Numbered from the stretch's first letter, positions 1 through 5,933 are shown. The stretch is DNA of 6,827 nt from Acidobacteriota bacterium (GCA_021782675.1 JAJXUS010000111.1:1-6827); one strand, 5' to 3'. A program made the numbers and translations. Notes: generated by a model from the letters alone, not told the origin.

Positions 1-474
1 GAGATAAAACAGAGTCAGAATGCGGTTGCGCTGCTCCGCGGGCCAGTAGTCCGACAGCAAGGCGGGCGCGTAGATGCAGAAGCTGGCCTCCCCAATGCCA
101 ACCAGCGCGTGCCGCCAGTAGAGTTCGCTGAAGGTGTGCACCAGCCCGGTCGCCAGTGTCAGCAGGCTCCAGACCAGGGCGCCGGCGACGATGAGCGGCT
201 TGCGGGGGTAACGGTCGCCCAGCCAGCCGGTTACCGGCGAGGCCAGCATGTAGGTAATGAAGAAGGCGAAGGTGAGGCCGCCGACCTGCTCGTCGGTCAC
301 ATGAAAGGCCGATTGCACCAGCGGCTGCACCCCGGCCAGCACGTAGCGGTCAATGTAGTTCAGCAGGTTCAGGCCGGTCAGCAGCGCCAGCGCAATCCAG
401 GCCGCCCGCTGGCCTGCGGGACGGACGATGCTCTGGCGCGAGAAGGTTTCTCCGGCACTTGCAGTCGGTTGCAT
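1..474 (-). CDS. MFS transporter, spinster-like (N-terminal part)
   Basis: Open from an ATG at 474 down to the left edge of the window, giving 158 residues with no stop, so the C-terminal two thirds or so of a typical MFS protein (about 400-450 aa) lie outside. After a hydrophilic N-terminus of about 22 residues, hydrophobic stretches at roughly 24-40, 65-82, 93-112 and 120-141 look like the first four membrane helices. The loop between helices 2 and 3 reads GWLGDRYPRK (83-92), the MFS motif A. The 'NYIDRYVLAGVQP' stretch (39-51) and 'GIGEASF' (126-132) resemble the spinster-like (Spns) branch of the major facilitator superfamily. It should act as a secondary transporter in the inner membrane; the substrate cannot be told. 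A GGGGAG Shine-Dalgarno sequence (486-491 on this strand) lies 11 nt before the ATG. It is divergent from the small HhH gene, 69 bp away. Confidence 0.88.
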   Translation of the reverse strand, partial: MQPTASAGETFSRQSIVRPAGQRAAWIALALLTGLNLLNYIDRYVLAGVQPLVQSAFHVTDEQVGGLTFAFFITYMLASPVTGWLGDRYPRKPLIVAGALVWSLLTLATGLVHTFSELYWRHALVGIGEASFCIYAPALLSDYWPAEQRNRILTLFYL

Positions 475-485
475 GACGGAAGGCA

Positions 486-491
486 CTCCCC
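486..491 (-). promoter_or_regulatory. Ribosome binding site of the MFS gene
   Basis: GGGGAG on the minus strand, 11 nt before the ATG at 474. It supports that start; the spacing is a little long. Confidence 0.5.
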
Positions 492-543
492 TGGGCCAGA
501 ACAGTCAGCCAAACTTTTCGCCGTATTCGCATCTTACCTGCAC

Positions 544-900
544 ATGAAACGACTCCTGATGACCGTGAGCCTGAGCGTTGTGGCCGCCGGCGTAGGATGT
601 GCCCCCGCCAGCCAGAATCCTCAGGCCATCCGCCAGAACACCGCAGCCGCGACCGAAACCGCCAAACAGGATGCAAAGGCGGTCGTGCAGGGCGTCTACG
701 ATGGCTTGCGCGGGGAGAAGGCTGTGAACATTAACACCGCCGGCAAGCTGGAGCTTGAGAAGCTGCCCGGCATTGACAGTGCCCGCGCCGACCGCATCAT
801 CGCCAACCGGCCTTATTCCTCGACCGAAGAGCTTCGCAAGAAGGGCGTCATTCCGACGGCGGAGTACAACCGCATCGAGGCGCACATCAAGACGCGATAG
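544..900 (+). CDS. Small exported helix-hairpin-helix (ComEA-like) protein
   Basis: 118 residues. The N-terminus (MKRLLMTVSLSVVAAG, then VGC at 17-19) is a typical export signal: two basic residues, a hydrophobic core, then Cys19. The sequence before Cys19 (GVG) is not a standard lipobox because position -3 is Gly, so it may be a lipoprotein or may be cut by signal peptidase I after APA (22). A polar, Ala/Gln-rich linker (23-56) leads to a C-terminal helix-hairpin-helix domain (about 60-118): 'VNINTA' then 'LEKLPGIDSARADRIIANR', the ComEA-type (HhH)2 pattern with the LPGI hairpin. Such domains bind DNA without sequence preference; ComEA does so in competence. Here the domain stands alone, without ComEB/ComEC nearby, so a DNA-uptake role is only a possibility. 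The reading frame is open further upstream, but that part is antisense to the transporter; the ATG at 544 is chosen because the signal peptide begins there. No Shine-Dalgarno is evident. Confidence 0.85.
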   Translation: MKRLLMTVSLSVVAAGVGCAPASQNPQAIRQNTAAATETAKQDAKAVVQGVYDGLRGEKAVNINTAGKLELEKLPGIDSARADRIIANRPYSSTEELRKKGVIPTAEYNRIEAHIKTR

Positions 901-990
901 CGGCTGGCCCCTCCCCAGCTTCCTGGCTCCTCGCTGCGCACCCGGTCATCCGTAGCGGCTGATACTCTGGCAGAAACGGTTTATGCGCCC

Positions 991-996
991 GGGGAG
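991..996 (+). promoter_or_regulatory. Ribosome binding site of purD
   Basis: GGGGAG 12 nt before the purD ATG at 1009. The spacing is long but it is the only purine-rich match in the 108-bp gap, and the family's N-terminal motif starts right at this ATG. Confidence 0.5.
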
Positions 997-1008
997 TACA
1001 CGATCGCA

Positions 1009-2304
1009 ATGAAAGTTCTGGTAATCGGCAGCGGCGGCCGCGAGCACGCGCTTGTCTGGTCAATCCTGCAGTCGCCGGCTGCGCCGGAGGTGGTTTGCGC
1101 GCCAGGCAATGCGGGAATCGCCGCAATCGCCCGATGCGTTCCGGTGGACATCAAAGATTTATCCAGCCTGCTGAGCGTGACGATGGCGGAGCAGCCGGAC
1201 CTGACGGTAATCGGTCCGGAGCTGCCGCTGAGCCTGGGGCTGGTGGATGAGCTGACACTGCGCGGCTATCGCGTCTTTGGCCCCACGCGCGCCGCCGCCA
1301 TGCTGGAGACGAGCAAGGCTTTCGCCAAACAGTTTATGCAGCGGCACAACCTGCCGACAGCGGGTTACGCGGTCTGCCATTCATTGGAAGAAATCGACGA
1401 GGCGTTGACCCACTTCACGACGCCAGTGGTCGTGAAGGCCGACGGGCTGGCCGCAGGCAAGGGCGTGGCCATCTGTGACTCGAAGGAGATCGCCCGGACG
1501 GCCGCGCAGGAGATGCTGAACGGACGCCTGCTGGGCAGCCGCCAGCCGGCGGTGGTACTGGAAGAGTTTTTGACTGGCGATGAGGTTTCGCTGCTCGTGC
1601 TCTCCGACGGAGAACGCGTGCTGCCGCTGGCTCCGGCCCGGGACTATAAGCGCATTGGGGAAAACAATACCGGGCCCAACACTGGCGGCATGGGCGCGTA
1701 CTCCACCAACACGCTGCTGGAGCCAGAGATGGTGGACTGGCTGGTGGCCCACATTGCGCAGCCGGCGATTGACGGCATGGCCGCCGAGGGGACGCCGTTC
1801 CGCGGTGTGTTGTACTGCGGGCTGATGATGACGGCACGCGGGCCGATGCTGCTCGAATTCAACGCACGTTTTGGCGATCCGGAGACCGAGGCCATTCTGC
1901 CCCGCATTGAAGTGAGGGGCGAACACCGCGGACTGCTGGAAGCCCTGGACGCCGCGGCAGCCGGGCGGCTGGCGTCCGATCAGCTTGCGTGGAAGCGGCA
2001 GCCATCCATCACGGTGATTGCTGCTTCGGCCGGCTATCCCGGCAGCTTCAGCGCGGGCCATCCGATTACGGGACTCGACGAAGTGGCCCGCATGGAGGAT
2101 GTTGTCGTCTTCCACGCTGGCACAGCGCGCAGCGAGGGAGCCGTCGTGACCTCAGGCGGCCGCGTGCTCGCCGTGACCGCGCTGGGTGAGACCCTGCGGC
2201 AGGCGCAGCAGCGGGCGTACGCCGCTATCGACGCGATTCAGTTTCAGGGAAAATACTGCCGCCGCGATATCGCGCGGCAGTCATTGGAGGATGTCACCCT
2301 ATGA
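1009..2304 (+). CDS. purD: Phosphoribosylamine-glycine ligase (GAR synthetase)
   Basis: 431 residues, the normal length for PurD. It catalyses ATP-dependent joining of glycine to 5-phosphoribosylamine, the second step of de novo purine synthesis, in the cytosol. N-terminal domain: 'GSGGREHAL' (7-15) and 'VIGPELPLSLGLVD' (67-80). ATP-grasp domain: 'VVKADGLAAGKGV' (141-153), 'NTGGMGAYS' (224-232) and the Mg/ATP-binding 'LEFNARFGDPE' (282-292). C-terminal domain: 'GGRVLAVTALG' (383-393) and 'CRRDIA' (417-422), as in other PurDs. The residue after DPET is Glu rather than the usual Gln, and the stretch after 'LPRI' (EVRGEHRG, 301-308) appears a few residues longer than the usual 'ESDL' type. Neither affects the motifs named above. 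Its stop overlaps the start of the DinB-like gene by 4 nt, so the two are probably co-transcribed. No other pur gene is in the window. Confidence 0.97.
   Translation: MKVLVIGSGGREHALVWSILQSPAAPEVVCAPGNAGIAAIARCVPVDIKDLSSLLSVTMAEQPDLTVIGPELPLSLGLVDELTLRGYRVFGPTRAAAMLETSKAFAKQFMQRHNLPTAGYAVCHSLEEIDEALTHFTTPVVVKADGLAAGKGVAICDSKEIARTAAQEMLNGRLLGSRQPAVVLEEFLTGDEVSLLVLSDGERVLPLAPARDYKRIGENNTGPNTGGMGAYSTNTLLEPEMVDWLVAHIAQPAIDGMAAEGTPFRGVLYCGLMMTARGPMLLEFNARFGDPETEAILPRIEVRGEHRGLLEALDAAAAGRLASDQLAWKRQPSITVIAASAGYPGSFSAGHPITGLDEVARMEDVVVFHAGTARSEGAVVTSGGRVLAVTALGETLRQAQQRAYAAIDAIQFQGKYCRRDIARQSLEDVTL
2286..2290 (+). promoter_or_regulatory. Ribosome binding site of the DinB-like gene, inside purD
   Basis: GGAGG near the 3' end of purD, 10 nt before the ATG at 2301. 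Together with the ATGA overlap it fixes the downstream start and supports translational coupling. Confidence 0.65.
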
Positions 2305-2798
2305 GCGCACCCGGCGTTACGCTGCTGGAACTGCTGGCCGACAACGAATCCACCACGCAAAAGTGGCACACCTGGTTTGCCGCCAACCCTTCAGCACTGG
2401 AACTTCCCTGCTCCATTTATGACAGCGGCACCGTACGCGGCCTGCTCAAGCATACATTCGCTGTCGAGCTGCGCCACTCACAACGGCTGATGGATCACCC
2501 CGTCACGGCCTATGATGCGATTCCGGCTGGCGCCCTGCAGCAGTTGTTCGACGTGCATGAGCAGGCGATCCGCAATCTGCGGCAGTTTCTGGCGGGCGCC
2601 GACATGACAGCGCTCGAAGAGATCGTCCGGCTGCAGACGGTGTCCGCGGGCACGCTGCAGGCATCACGGCGCAAGCTCTTCGTGCACATCATGTTTCACT
2701 CCATGCGCCATTGGGCGCAGCTCAGCACGGTGCTGCGCGAGGCCGGCATGAAGACCGAGTGGCACAAGGACTTTCTGTTCTCGGAGGCGATGGTCTAA
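2301..2798 (+). CDS. DinB-like four-helix-bundle protein
   Basis: 165 residues, the usual size for the DinB/YfiT-like superfamily, predicted all-alpha. The family generally carries a metal site of three histidines: one in helix 2 and two, four residues apart, in helix 3. Good candidates here are His51 ('LLKHTFAVE') and His133/His137 in 'HIMFHSMRHWAQL' (129-141), which matches the family pattern NHxxxHRGQL, with Trp-Ala in place of Arg-Gly. Members include mycothiol- or bacillithiol-dependent transferases and many proteins of unknown role; the original dinB was named for DNA-damage induction, but that does not predict function here. It starts inside the last codons of purD (ATGA overlap, GGAGG 10 nt upstream), so it is almost certainly translated from the purD message. 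Whether it has any link to purine synthesis is unknown. No catalytic role can be assigned. Confidence 0.85.
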   Translation: MSAPGVTLLELLADNESTTQKWHTWFAANPSALELPCSIYDSGTVRGLLKHTFAVELRHSQRLMDHPVTAYDAIPAGALQQLFDVHEQAIRNLRQFLAGADMTALEEIVRLQTVSAGTLQASRRKLFVHIMFHSMRHWAQLSTVLREAGMKTEWHKDFLFSEAMV

Positions 2799-2839
2799 GC
2801 ATTTGCCGATTGGCGTAGAGGCATACGCCGAAAACTGCC

Positions 2840-2929
2840 GTCGCCCTGAGCGAAGGACATCTGTATTTGGACTGCAGAGAAAAGCCAATACCCGGATTCT
2901 TCGCTTCGCTCAGAATGACGGCGTCTTCT
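2840..2929. repeat. Palindromic intergenic repeat, copy 1
   Basis: 90-nt unit, related along its whole length to the copy at 2959-3052, 119 bp downstream. Its ends are imperfect inverted repeats: CCTGAG at 2845-2850 faces CTCAGAATGAC at 2909-2919. Inside are a GCAGAGAAAAG block and a CCCGG block shared with copy 2. Relative to copy 2 it lacks about 5 nt just after CCTGAG and has one extra C in the middle. The type (CCTGAGCGAAGCGAAGGA at one end, TTCGCTTCGCTCAGAATGACG at the other) is one I recall as dispersed in Acidobacteriota genomes. Confidence 0.8.
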
Positions 2930-2958
2930 ACAGCAACAGTGACAATGCAATTTACCGA

Positions 2959-3052
2959 GTCATCCTGAGTGTAGCGAGGGACCTCTGCATTTGTATCGCA
3001 GAGAAAAGCAATGCCCGGACTCTTCACTTCGCTCAGCATGACGGCGTCTTCT
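2959..3052. repeat. Palindromic intergenic repeat, copy 2
   Basis: 94-nt unit. The outer arms GTCATCCTGAG (2959-2969) and CTCAGCATGAC (3032-3042) pair at 10 of 11 positions. An inner hairpin pairs CTCTGC (2983-2988) with GCAGAG (2998-3003) around a 9-nt loop. The unit as a whole can fold into a long imperfect cruciform or hairpin. It ends at the first base of the gatB stop codon and lies between two convergent genes, so a role as a bidirectional terminator or mRNA 3'-end stabiliser is plausible, but there is no clear T-run to mark an intrinsic terminator. Confidence 0.8.
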
Positions 3053-4527
3053 TAGGCGTCGAGCTTCTTGGTGACCAGTTCGTTGAGCAGCGCGGGATTG
3101 GCCTGCCCCTTTGACAGCTTCATTACCTGGCCGACGAAGAACGCGGCGACCGTCTTTTTGCCGCCGCGGTATTGTTCCACCTGCTTCGGGTTGGCAGCGA
3201 TCACTTCGTCCACCATGCGTTCCAGCGTGCTCGAGTCGCTGATCTGCTGCGGCTTCTCCCGCTCATAGACCACGTCGAAGTCTTCGCGCGTCTCAAAGCA
3301 GCGGTCAAAGAGCTGCTTCAGCATCTTGCTCGACAGCTCACCGGCCTCGGCGCGGTCGGCAGCCAGCGCAATGCCGCGCATGGTGAGCGGAGACTCTTCC
3401 ATCGCCAGACCACTGGCGTTCAGCCGGCCCAACAGCTCGCTCTGCACCAGATTGGCGACGCGCTTCGGATTCTTTGCGGCCCGCGCCGCCGACTCAAACT
3501 GATCGGCCAGCTCGCGCGTTGCGGTCAGCACTTCAGCATCCTGCGGCGTAATGCCGTACTCCTCCGCCAGGCGCTTACGCCGCGCATCCGGCAGCTCCGG
3601 CAGCGTGGCCGCAATCTCCCTGCGCCAGGCGTCGGAGACGATCAGCGGCGGAAGATCCGGTTCCGGAAAATAGCGATAATCATGCGCCTGCTCTTTGGAG
3701 CGCATCGGATACGTGCGGCCCTCGTTCGCATTGTAGAGGCGCGTCTCCTGCGGCACGCGCTCGCCGCGCTCTACCAATTCGATCTGGCGCTCGATTTCGT
3801 ACTCCAGCGCCGCGCGGATAAAGCGGAAGCTGTTGACGTTCTTTACCTCGACCTTGGCGCCGAATTTTGGAGCACCCTTGCGCCGCACGCTCACGTTGGC
3901 GTCGCAGCGCAGCGAACCTTCTTCCATGTTGCAATCGCTGACGCGCGTGTAGAGCAGAATCTCCTTGAGCCGCGTGAGGTAGTCATATGCTTCGTCCGCG
4001 GAGCGGATATCCGGCTCGCTGACAATCTCAATCAGCGGCGTCCCGCAGCGGTTCAGGTCAATCGAGGTGAAGTCCCGCGAGTCCGGCAACCCGTCATGCA
4101 GGCTCTTGCCCGCGTCCTCTTCCATATGCAGGCGCGTGATGCCGATGCGCTTGGAGGCGCCGGCCACGAAGATGTCGATCGCGCCATGCTCGGCGATTGG
4201 CTTGTCGAACTGCGAAATCTGGTAACCCTTGGGCAGATCGGGATAAAAGTAGTTTTTGCGCGCAAAGACGGAGGTTTCGTTAATGGTGCATTGCAGCGCC
4301 ATCGCCGCCAGCGTGGCAAACTCCACCGCACGGCGATTGAGCACGGGCAGCGCTCCCGGCAAACCCAGGCATACCGGGCAGACCTGCGTATTGGGCGCGG
4401 ACCCGAAGCGGGTGGAGCATCCGCAAAACGCTTTTGTCTCGGTCAGAAGCTGAACGTGCACCTCGAGCCCGATGACGGGTTCGTACTGGGCGCGAATTTC
4501 CGGAGAAACGCTGGCAACGGCTGGCAT
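3052..4527 (-). CDS. gatB: Asp-tRNA(Asn)/Glu-tRNA(Gln) amidotransferase subunit B
   Basis: 491 residues, the normal GatB length. GatB is the tRNA-binding and kinase/transamidase subunit of GatCAB, which converts mischarged Glu-tRNA(Gln) and/or Asp-tRNA(Asn) to the amide forms in bacteria lacking the direct synthetase. Visible features: 'YEPVIGLEVHVQL' (15-27); a zinc-type cysteine set C35, C37, C50, C53; 'ARKNYFYPDLPKGYQISQ' (89-106); 'LHMEEDAGK' (133-141); 'DLNRCGTPLIEIVSEPD' (157-173); 'AHDYRYFPEPDLPPL' (281-295); and a C-terminal YqeY-like tail domain (about 345-491) with 'GQVMKLSKGQANP' (466-478). The frame stays open upstream to 4683, but the ATG at 4527 is chosen because family proteins begin shortly before YEPVIGLEVH and the extra 52 residues resemble nothing. 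gatA and gatC are not nearby, so it is transcribed alone. Its presence implies an indirect amidation route in this organism. Confidence 0.97.
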   Translation of the reverse strand: MPAVASVSPEIRAQYEPVIGLEVHVQLLTETKAFCGCSTRFGSAPNTQVCPVCLGLPGALPVLNRRAVEFATLAAMALQCTINETSVFARKNYFYPDLPKGYQISQFDKPIAEHGAIDIFVAGASKRIGITRLHMEEDAGKSLHDGLPDSRDFTSIDLNRCGTPLIEIVSEPDIRSADEAYDYLTRLKEILLYTRVSDCNMEEGSLRCDANVSVRRKGAPKFGAKVEVKNVNSFRFIRAALEYEIERQIELVERGERVPQETRLYNANEGRTYPMRSKEQAHDYRYFPEPDLPPLIVSDAWRREIAATLPELPDARRKRLAEEYGITPQDAEVLTATRELADQFESAARAAKNPKRVANLVQSELLGRLNASGLAMEESPLTMRGIALAADRAEAGELSSKMLKQLFDRCFETREDFDVVYEREKPQQISDSSTLERMVDEVIAANPKQVEQYRGGKKTVAAFFVGQVMKLSKGQANPALLNELVTKKLDA

Positions 4528-4534
4528 CAGCCCG

Positions 4535-4540
4535 ATTCTA
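4535..4540 (-). promoter_or_regulatory. Possible -10 element of gatB
   Basis: TAGAAT on the minus strand, with its last base 8 nt before the A of the gatB ATG. There is no matching -35 hexamer and no Shine-Dalgarno between it and the ATG. If it is used, the transcript would start at or next to the ATG (leaderless). This is inferred from spacing alone. Confidence 0.35.
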
Positions 4541-4550
4541 TCAAGCGGCG

Positions 4551-4566
4551 CGCATCTGCAGACGCG
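4551..4566. promoter_or_regulatory. Near-palindrome upstream of gatB
   Basis: A 16-bp dyad (14 of 16 positions symmetric) centred on TCTGCAGA, 23-39 bp upstream of the gatB ATG and overlapping where a -35 region would fall. A direct repeat of TGCAGAC (4557-4563 and 4568-4574) overlaps it. It could be an operator or a chance GC-rich symmetry. Confidence 0.25.
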
Positions 4567-4692
4567 TTGCAGACCCGCCGATCGTGCCGCAAATTTTGCC
4601 GCTCCTGTGCTACCTTGGAAACATCCGCCGTGAGCCCTGCACGAAGGTTTCGGGCCATGCCGCGGACCCTGCAGTGCACCCACCGCAAGCGC

Positions 4693-4768
4693 GCCGACGT
4701 AGCTCAGTTGGTAGAGCAGCTGATTCGTAATCAGCAGGTCATCGGTTCAAGTCCGATCGTCGGCTCCA
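4693..4768 (+). tRNA. tRNA-Thr (anticodon CGT)
   Basis: A complete 76-nt cloverleaf including an encoded CCA. Acceptor arm GCCGACG (4693-4699) pairs fully with CGTCGGC (4758-4764); discriminator T4765; CCA 4766-4768. D-arm GCTC/GAGC with loop AGTTGGTA. Anticodon stem GCTGA/TCAGC with loop TTCGTAA, so the anticodon is CGT at 4726-4728, reading ACG (Thr). Variable loop AGGTC. T-arm ATCGG/CCGAT with loop TTCAAGT. All stems are perfectly paired and there is no intron. It is divergent from gatB (165 bp between them, with no strong promoter found for the tRNA) and its 3' 22 nt overlap the end of the DUF2236 gene on the other strand. No terminator hairpin is seen directly downstream. Confidence 0.97.
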
Positions 4769-5775
4769 GCATTTTGATCCTCTCCCTGCGCAATCTCCGC
4801 ATACATCAGGAAACTTTGCCCCATCCAGAAACGATTATTGATGCGCGTCAGAAGACTGGGCGGCTTACTGCGCATGCGCTCCAGCGCCTCAAAGTACGGT
4901 CCGGTGCGGCGGATGCGTGCGGGCAGGCTGCGATAGAACGGTGGCAGCCAGCGCTCCGTGCGGGCAACGACGCGCTGCTCGCGGGGTGAATACACAAGCG
5001 CAAACTCCCTGCGAAAACGCGGCGGCAGCCATCCTGCGGTCAACGCGCGGTACCAGCCCGGTGGCCGCACCCAGGAGCCAGAGCCGGCGAGCAATCGATG
5101 CGCCATGGTGCGCGCAAGCTCATCCACGCCGAGGACGTCGGAGGCTTGCATGGCCTGGCAGTAGCGCAGGAAGGCCGGCCAGTCCGGCGGCAACGCGGCC
5201 GCAGGGATGCCGAACAGCGCCGCCATGTGTTTCGTCTCGGCGTAATAGCGTTCGCACTCTTCGCCAGTCAGCGGCGGCAGGACAAAGCCGTAGGCGAGCA
5301 CCGCACTCTCCACCAGTGTGGCGAACACCCAGACCAGCGCGTCAACATTATTGGCTTCATAATGCTGGCCGGCGCGCGGCGTGACGGCGCTGTTCGGGAC
5401 CTCTCCACGGATGCGCGTGTGCAGTGTGTGCAGGCCGCGCGCGGCGGCGAAGGCCTGCGGCGTGGCGCCGAACAGCATGGTGTAGATGACGCGGAAGGTG
5501 CCGTGAAAGCGGCCGATGGGATCGTTGAGCGTGTTCGAGTGCTGATGGAGCGCGTGCGTCACCCAGGGATGCGCCAGTTGCAATAATGCGGCGCGGCCCG
5601 CACCCAGAAAGACGGCCGACTCGCGATTGAGCTTCCAACTGACAGAAGCGGGCCCGAAGATGCCAGCCTGCGGATCGCGCGCGGCGCGGCGCAGCGCGCT
5701 CAACTGCGCCTCAAGGTTCTGGCGCGTGACGAGCGATGCTGGAGAAAGCTTTGCTTCCTGGCCCGGTGGCAGCAC
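4747..5775 (-). CDS. Oxygenase-like protein, MpaB/DUF2236 family
   Basis: 342 residues. The core matches the ER-bound oxygenase MpaB/MpaB'/rubber oxygenase (Lcp) catalytic-domain family (DUF2236): 'GPASVSWKLNRE' (41-52), 'LLQLAHPWVTHAL' (64-76), 'DPIGRFHGTFRVIYTMLFG' (85-103), 'YEANNVDALVWVFATLVES' (139-157) and 'GYxRxL'-like 'WYRALTAGWLPP' (241-252). Family members studied bind b-type haem and oxidise hydrophobic substrates; His69 is a candidate haem ligand by position, which is inference. There is no signal peptide, so it is probably cytosolic or membrane-associated. The start is a GTG with AGAGG directly against it, which is too close for a normal Shine-Dalgarno, so the start is uncertain; no better in-frame start exists before the upstream stop. 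The last residues (GADDRT) and stop are encoded antisense to the tRNA-Thr 3' half. Substrate unknown. Confidence 0.82.
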   Translation of the reverse strand: MLPPGQEAKLSPASLVTRQNLEAQLSALRRAARDPQAGIFGPASVSWKLNRESAVFLGAGRAALLQLAHPWVTHALHQHSNTLNDPIGRFHGTFRVIYTMLFGATPQAFAAARGLHTLHTRIRGEVPNSAVTPRAGQHYEANNVDALVWVFATLVESAVLAYGFVLPPLTGEECERYYAETKHMAALFGIPAAALPPDWPAFLRYCQAMQASDVLGVDELARTMAHRLLAGSGSWVRPPGWYRALTAGWLPPRFRREFALVYSPREQRVVARTERWLPPFYRSLPARIRRTGPYFEALERMRSKPPSLLTRINNRFWMGQSFLMYAEIAQGEDQNAGADDRT

Positions 5776-5843
5776 CCTCTCATAGACGCTGACTGCCCTC
5801 GATTGGATTGCGCTCAGTGAGCCAAGTCGTCGTTTGGGACGTG

Positions 5844-5857
5844 ATTTCCTAGGAAAT
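5844..5857. promoter_or_regulatory. Perfect 14-bp palindrome, candidate operator
   Basis: ATTTCCTAGGAAAT, fully symmetric and AT-rich against GC-rich surroundings. It sits in the 158-bp gap between the divergent DUF2236 and MerR-TPR genes, 13 bp before the -35 hexamer of the latter and 69 bp before the GTG of the former. The position suits a dimeric regulator acting on one or both genes. Which protein would bind it cannot be read from sequence. Confidence 0.45.
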
Positions 5858-5870
5858 TCTTCAAAGATTG

Positions 5871-5899
5871 TTGCGATTCGATAGATTCCACCGCATAAT
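5871..5899 (+). promoter_or_regulatory. Sigma70-type promoter of the MerR-TPR gene
   Basis: TTGCGA (5871-5876), a 17-bp spacer, then CATAAT (5894-5899): 4/6 and 5/6 matches to the consensus hexamers at ideal spacing. Transcription would begin near 5906, giving a 5' leader of about 28 nt to the GTG at 5934 and excluding the upstream TTG at 5868 as a start. Confidence 0.55.
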
Positions 5900-5933
5900 C
5901 AGGTCGAGAGACGGTACACAGCGAGCACAATTT

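Larger units (their letters stand above)
4528..4692. other. Divergent intergenic region between gatB and tRNA-Thr
   Basis: 165 bp that must hold the gatB promoter (minus) and the tRNA promoter (plus). Apart from the TAGAAT and the near-palindrome listed separately, I see no strong promoter for the tRNA and no conserved peptide in any frame. Confidence 0.6.

Noticed and set aside
109..543. Upstream extension of the HhH protein to an ATG at 109
   Set aside because: That stretch is antisense to the MFS transporter, and a classic signal peptide begins at the ATG at 544.
901..1008. Terminator between the HhH gene and purD
   Set aside because: No GC-rich hairpin followed by a T-run; only a short direct repeat TAGCGGCTG (898-906 and 953-961), which I take as chance.
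1381..2115. 244-codon minus-strand open frame inside purD
   Set aside because: Antisense shadow of purD; its translation is His/Gln/Arg-rich with no domain character.
2840..3052. Possible two-unit CRISPR array
   Set aside because: The units are 90-94 nt, diverged, themselves palindromic, and only two in number; no short identical repeats with unique spacers and no cas genes.
2722..3114. Small open frames within the palindromic repeats on both strands (2722-3039 minus, 2803-3114 plus)
   Set aside because: Their translations come from the repeat itself and from gene ends; peptides of the VILSEAKNP type are a known kind of annotation artefact.
4528..4683. N-terminal extension of GatB by 52 residues
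   Set aside because: The extension does not resemble GatB, and the family normally begins within about 15 residues of the YEPVIGLEVH motif, which the ATG at 4527 satisfies.
3172..4989. 605-codon plus-strand open frame antisense to gatB, running through the tRNA
   Set aside because: It is a frame shadow in GC-rich DNA: the opposite strand encodes an unmistakable GatB with all family motifs, and the frame also crosses the tRNA gene.
5868..5933. TTG start giving 22 more residues on the MerR-TPR protein
   Set aside because: It lies upstream of the best promoter (5871-5899), and the HTH domain starts right after the GTG at 5934.
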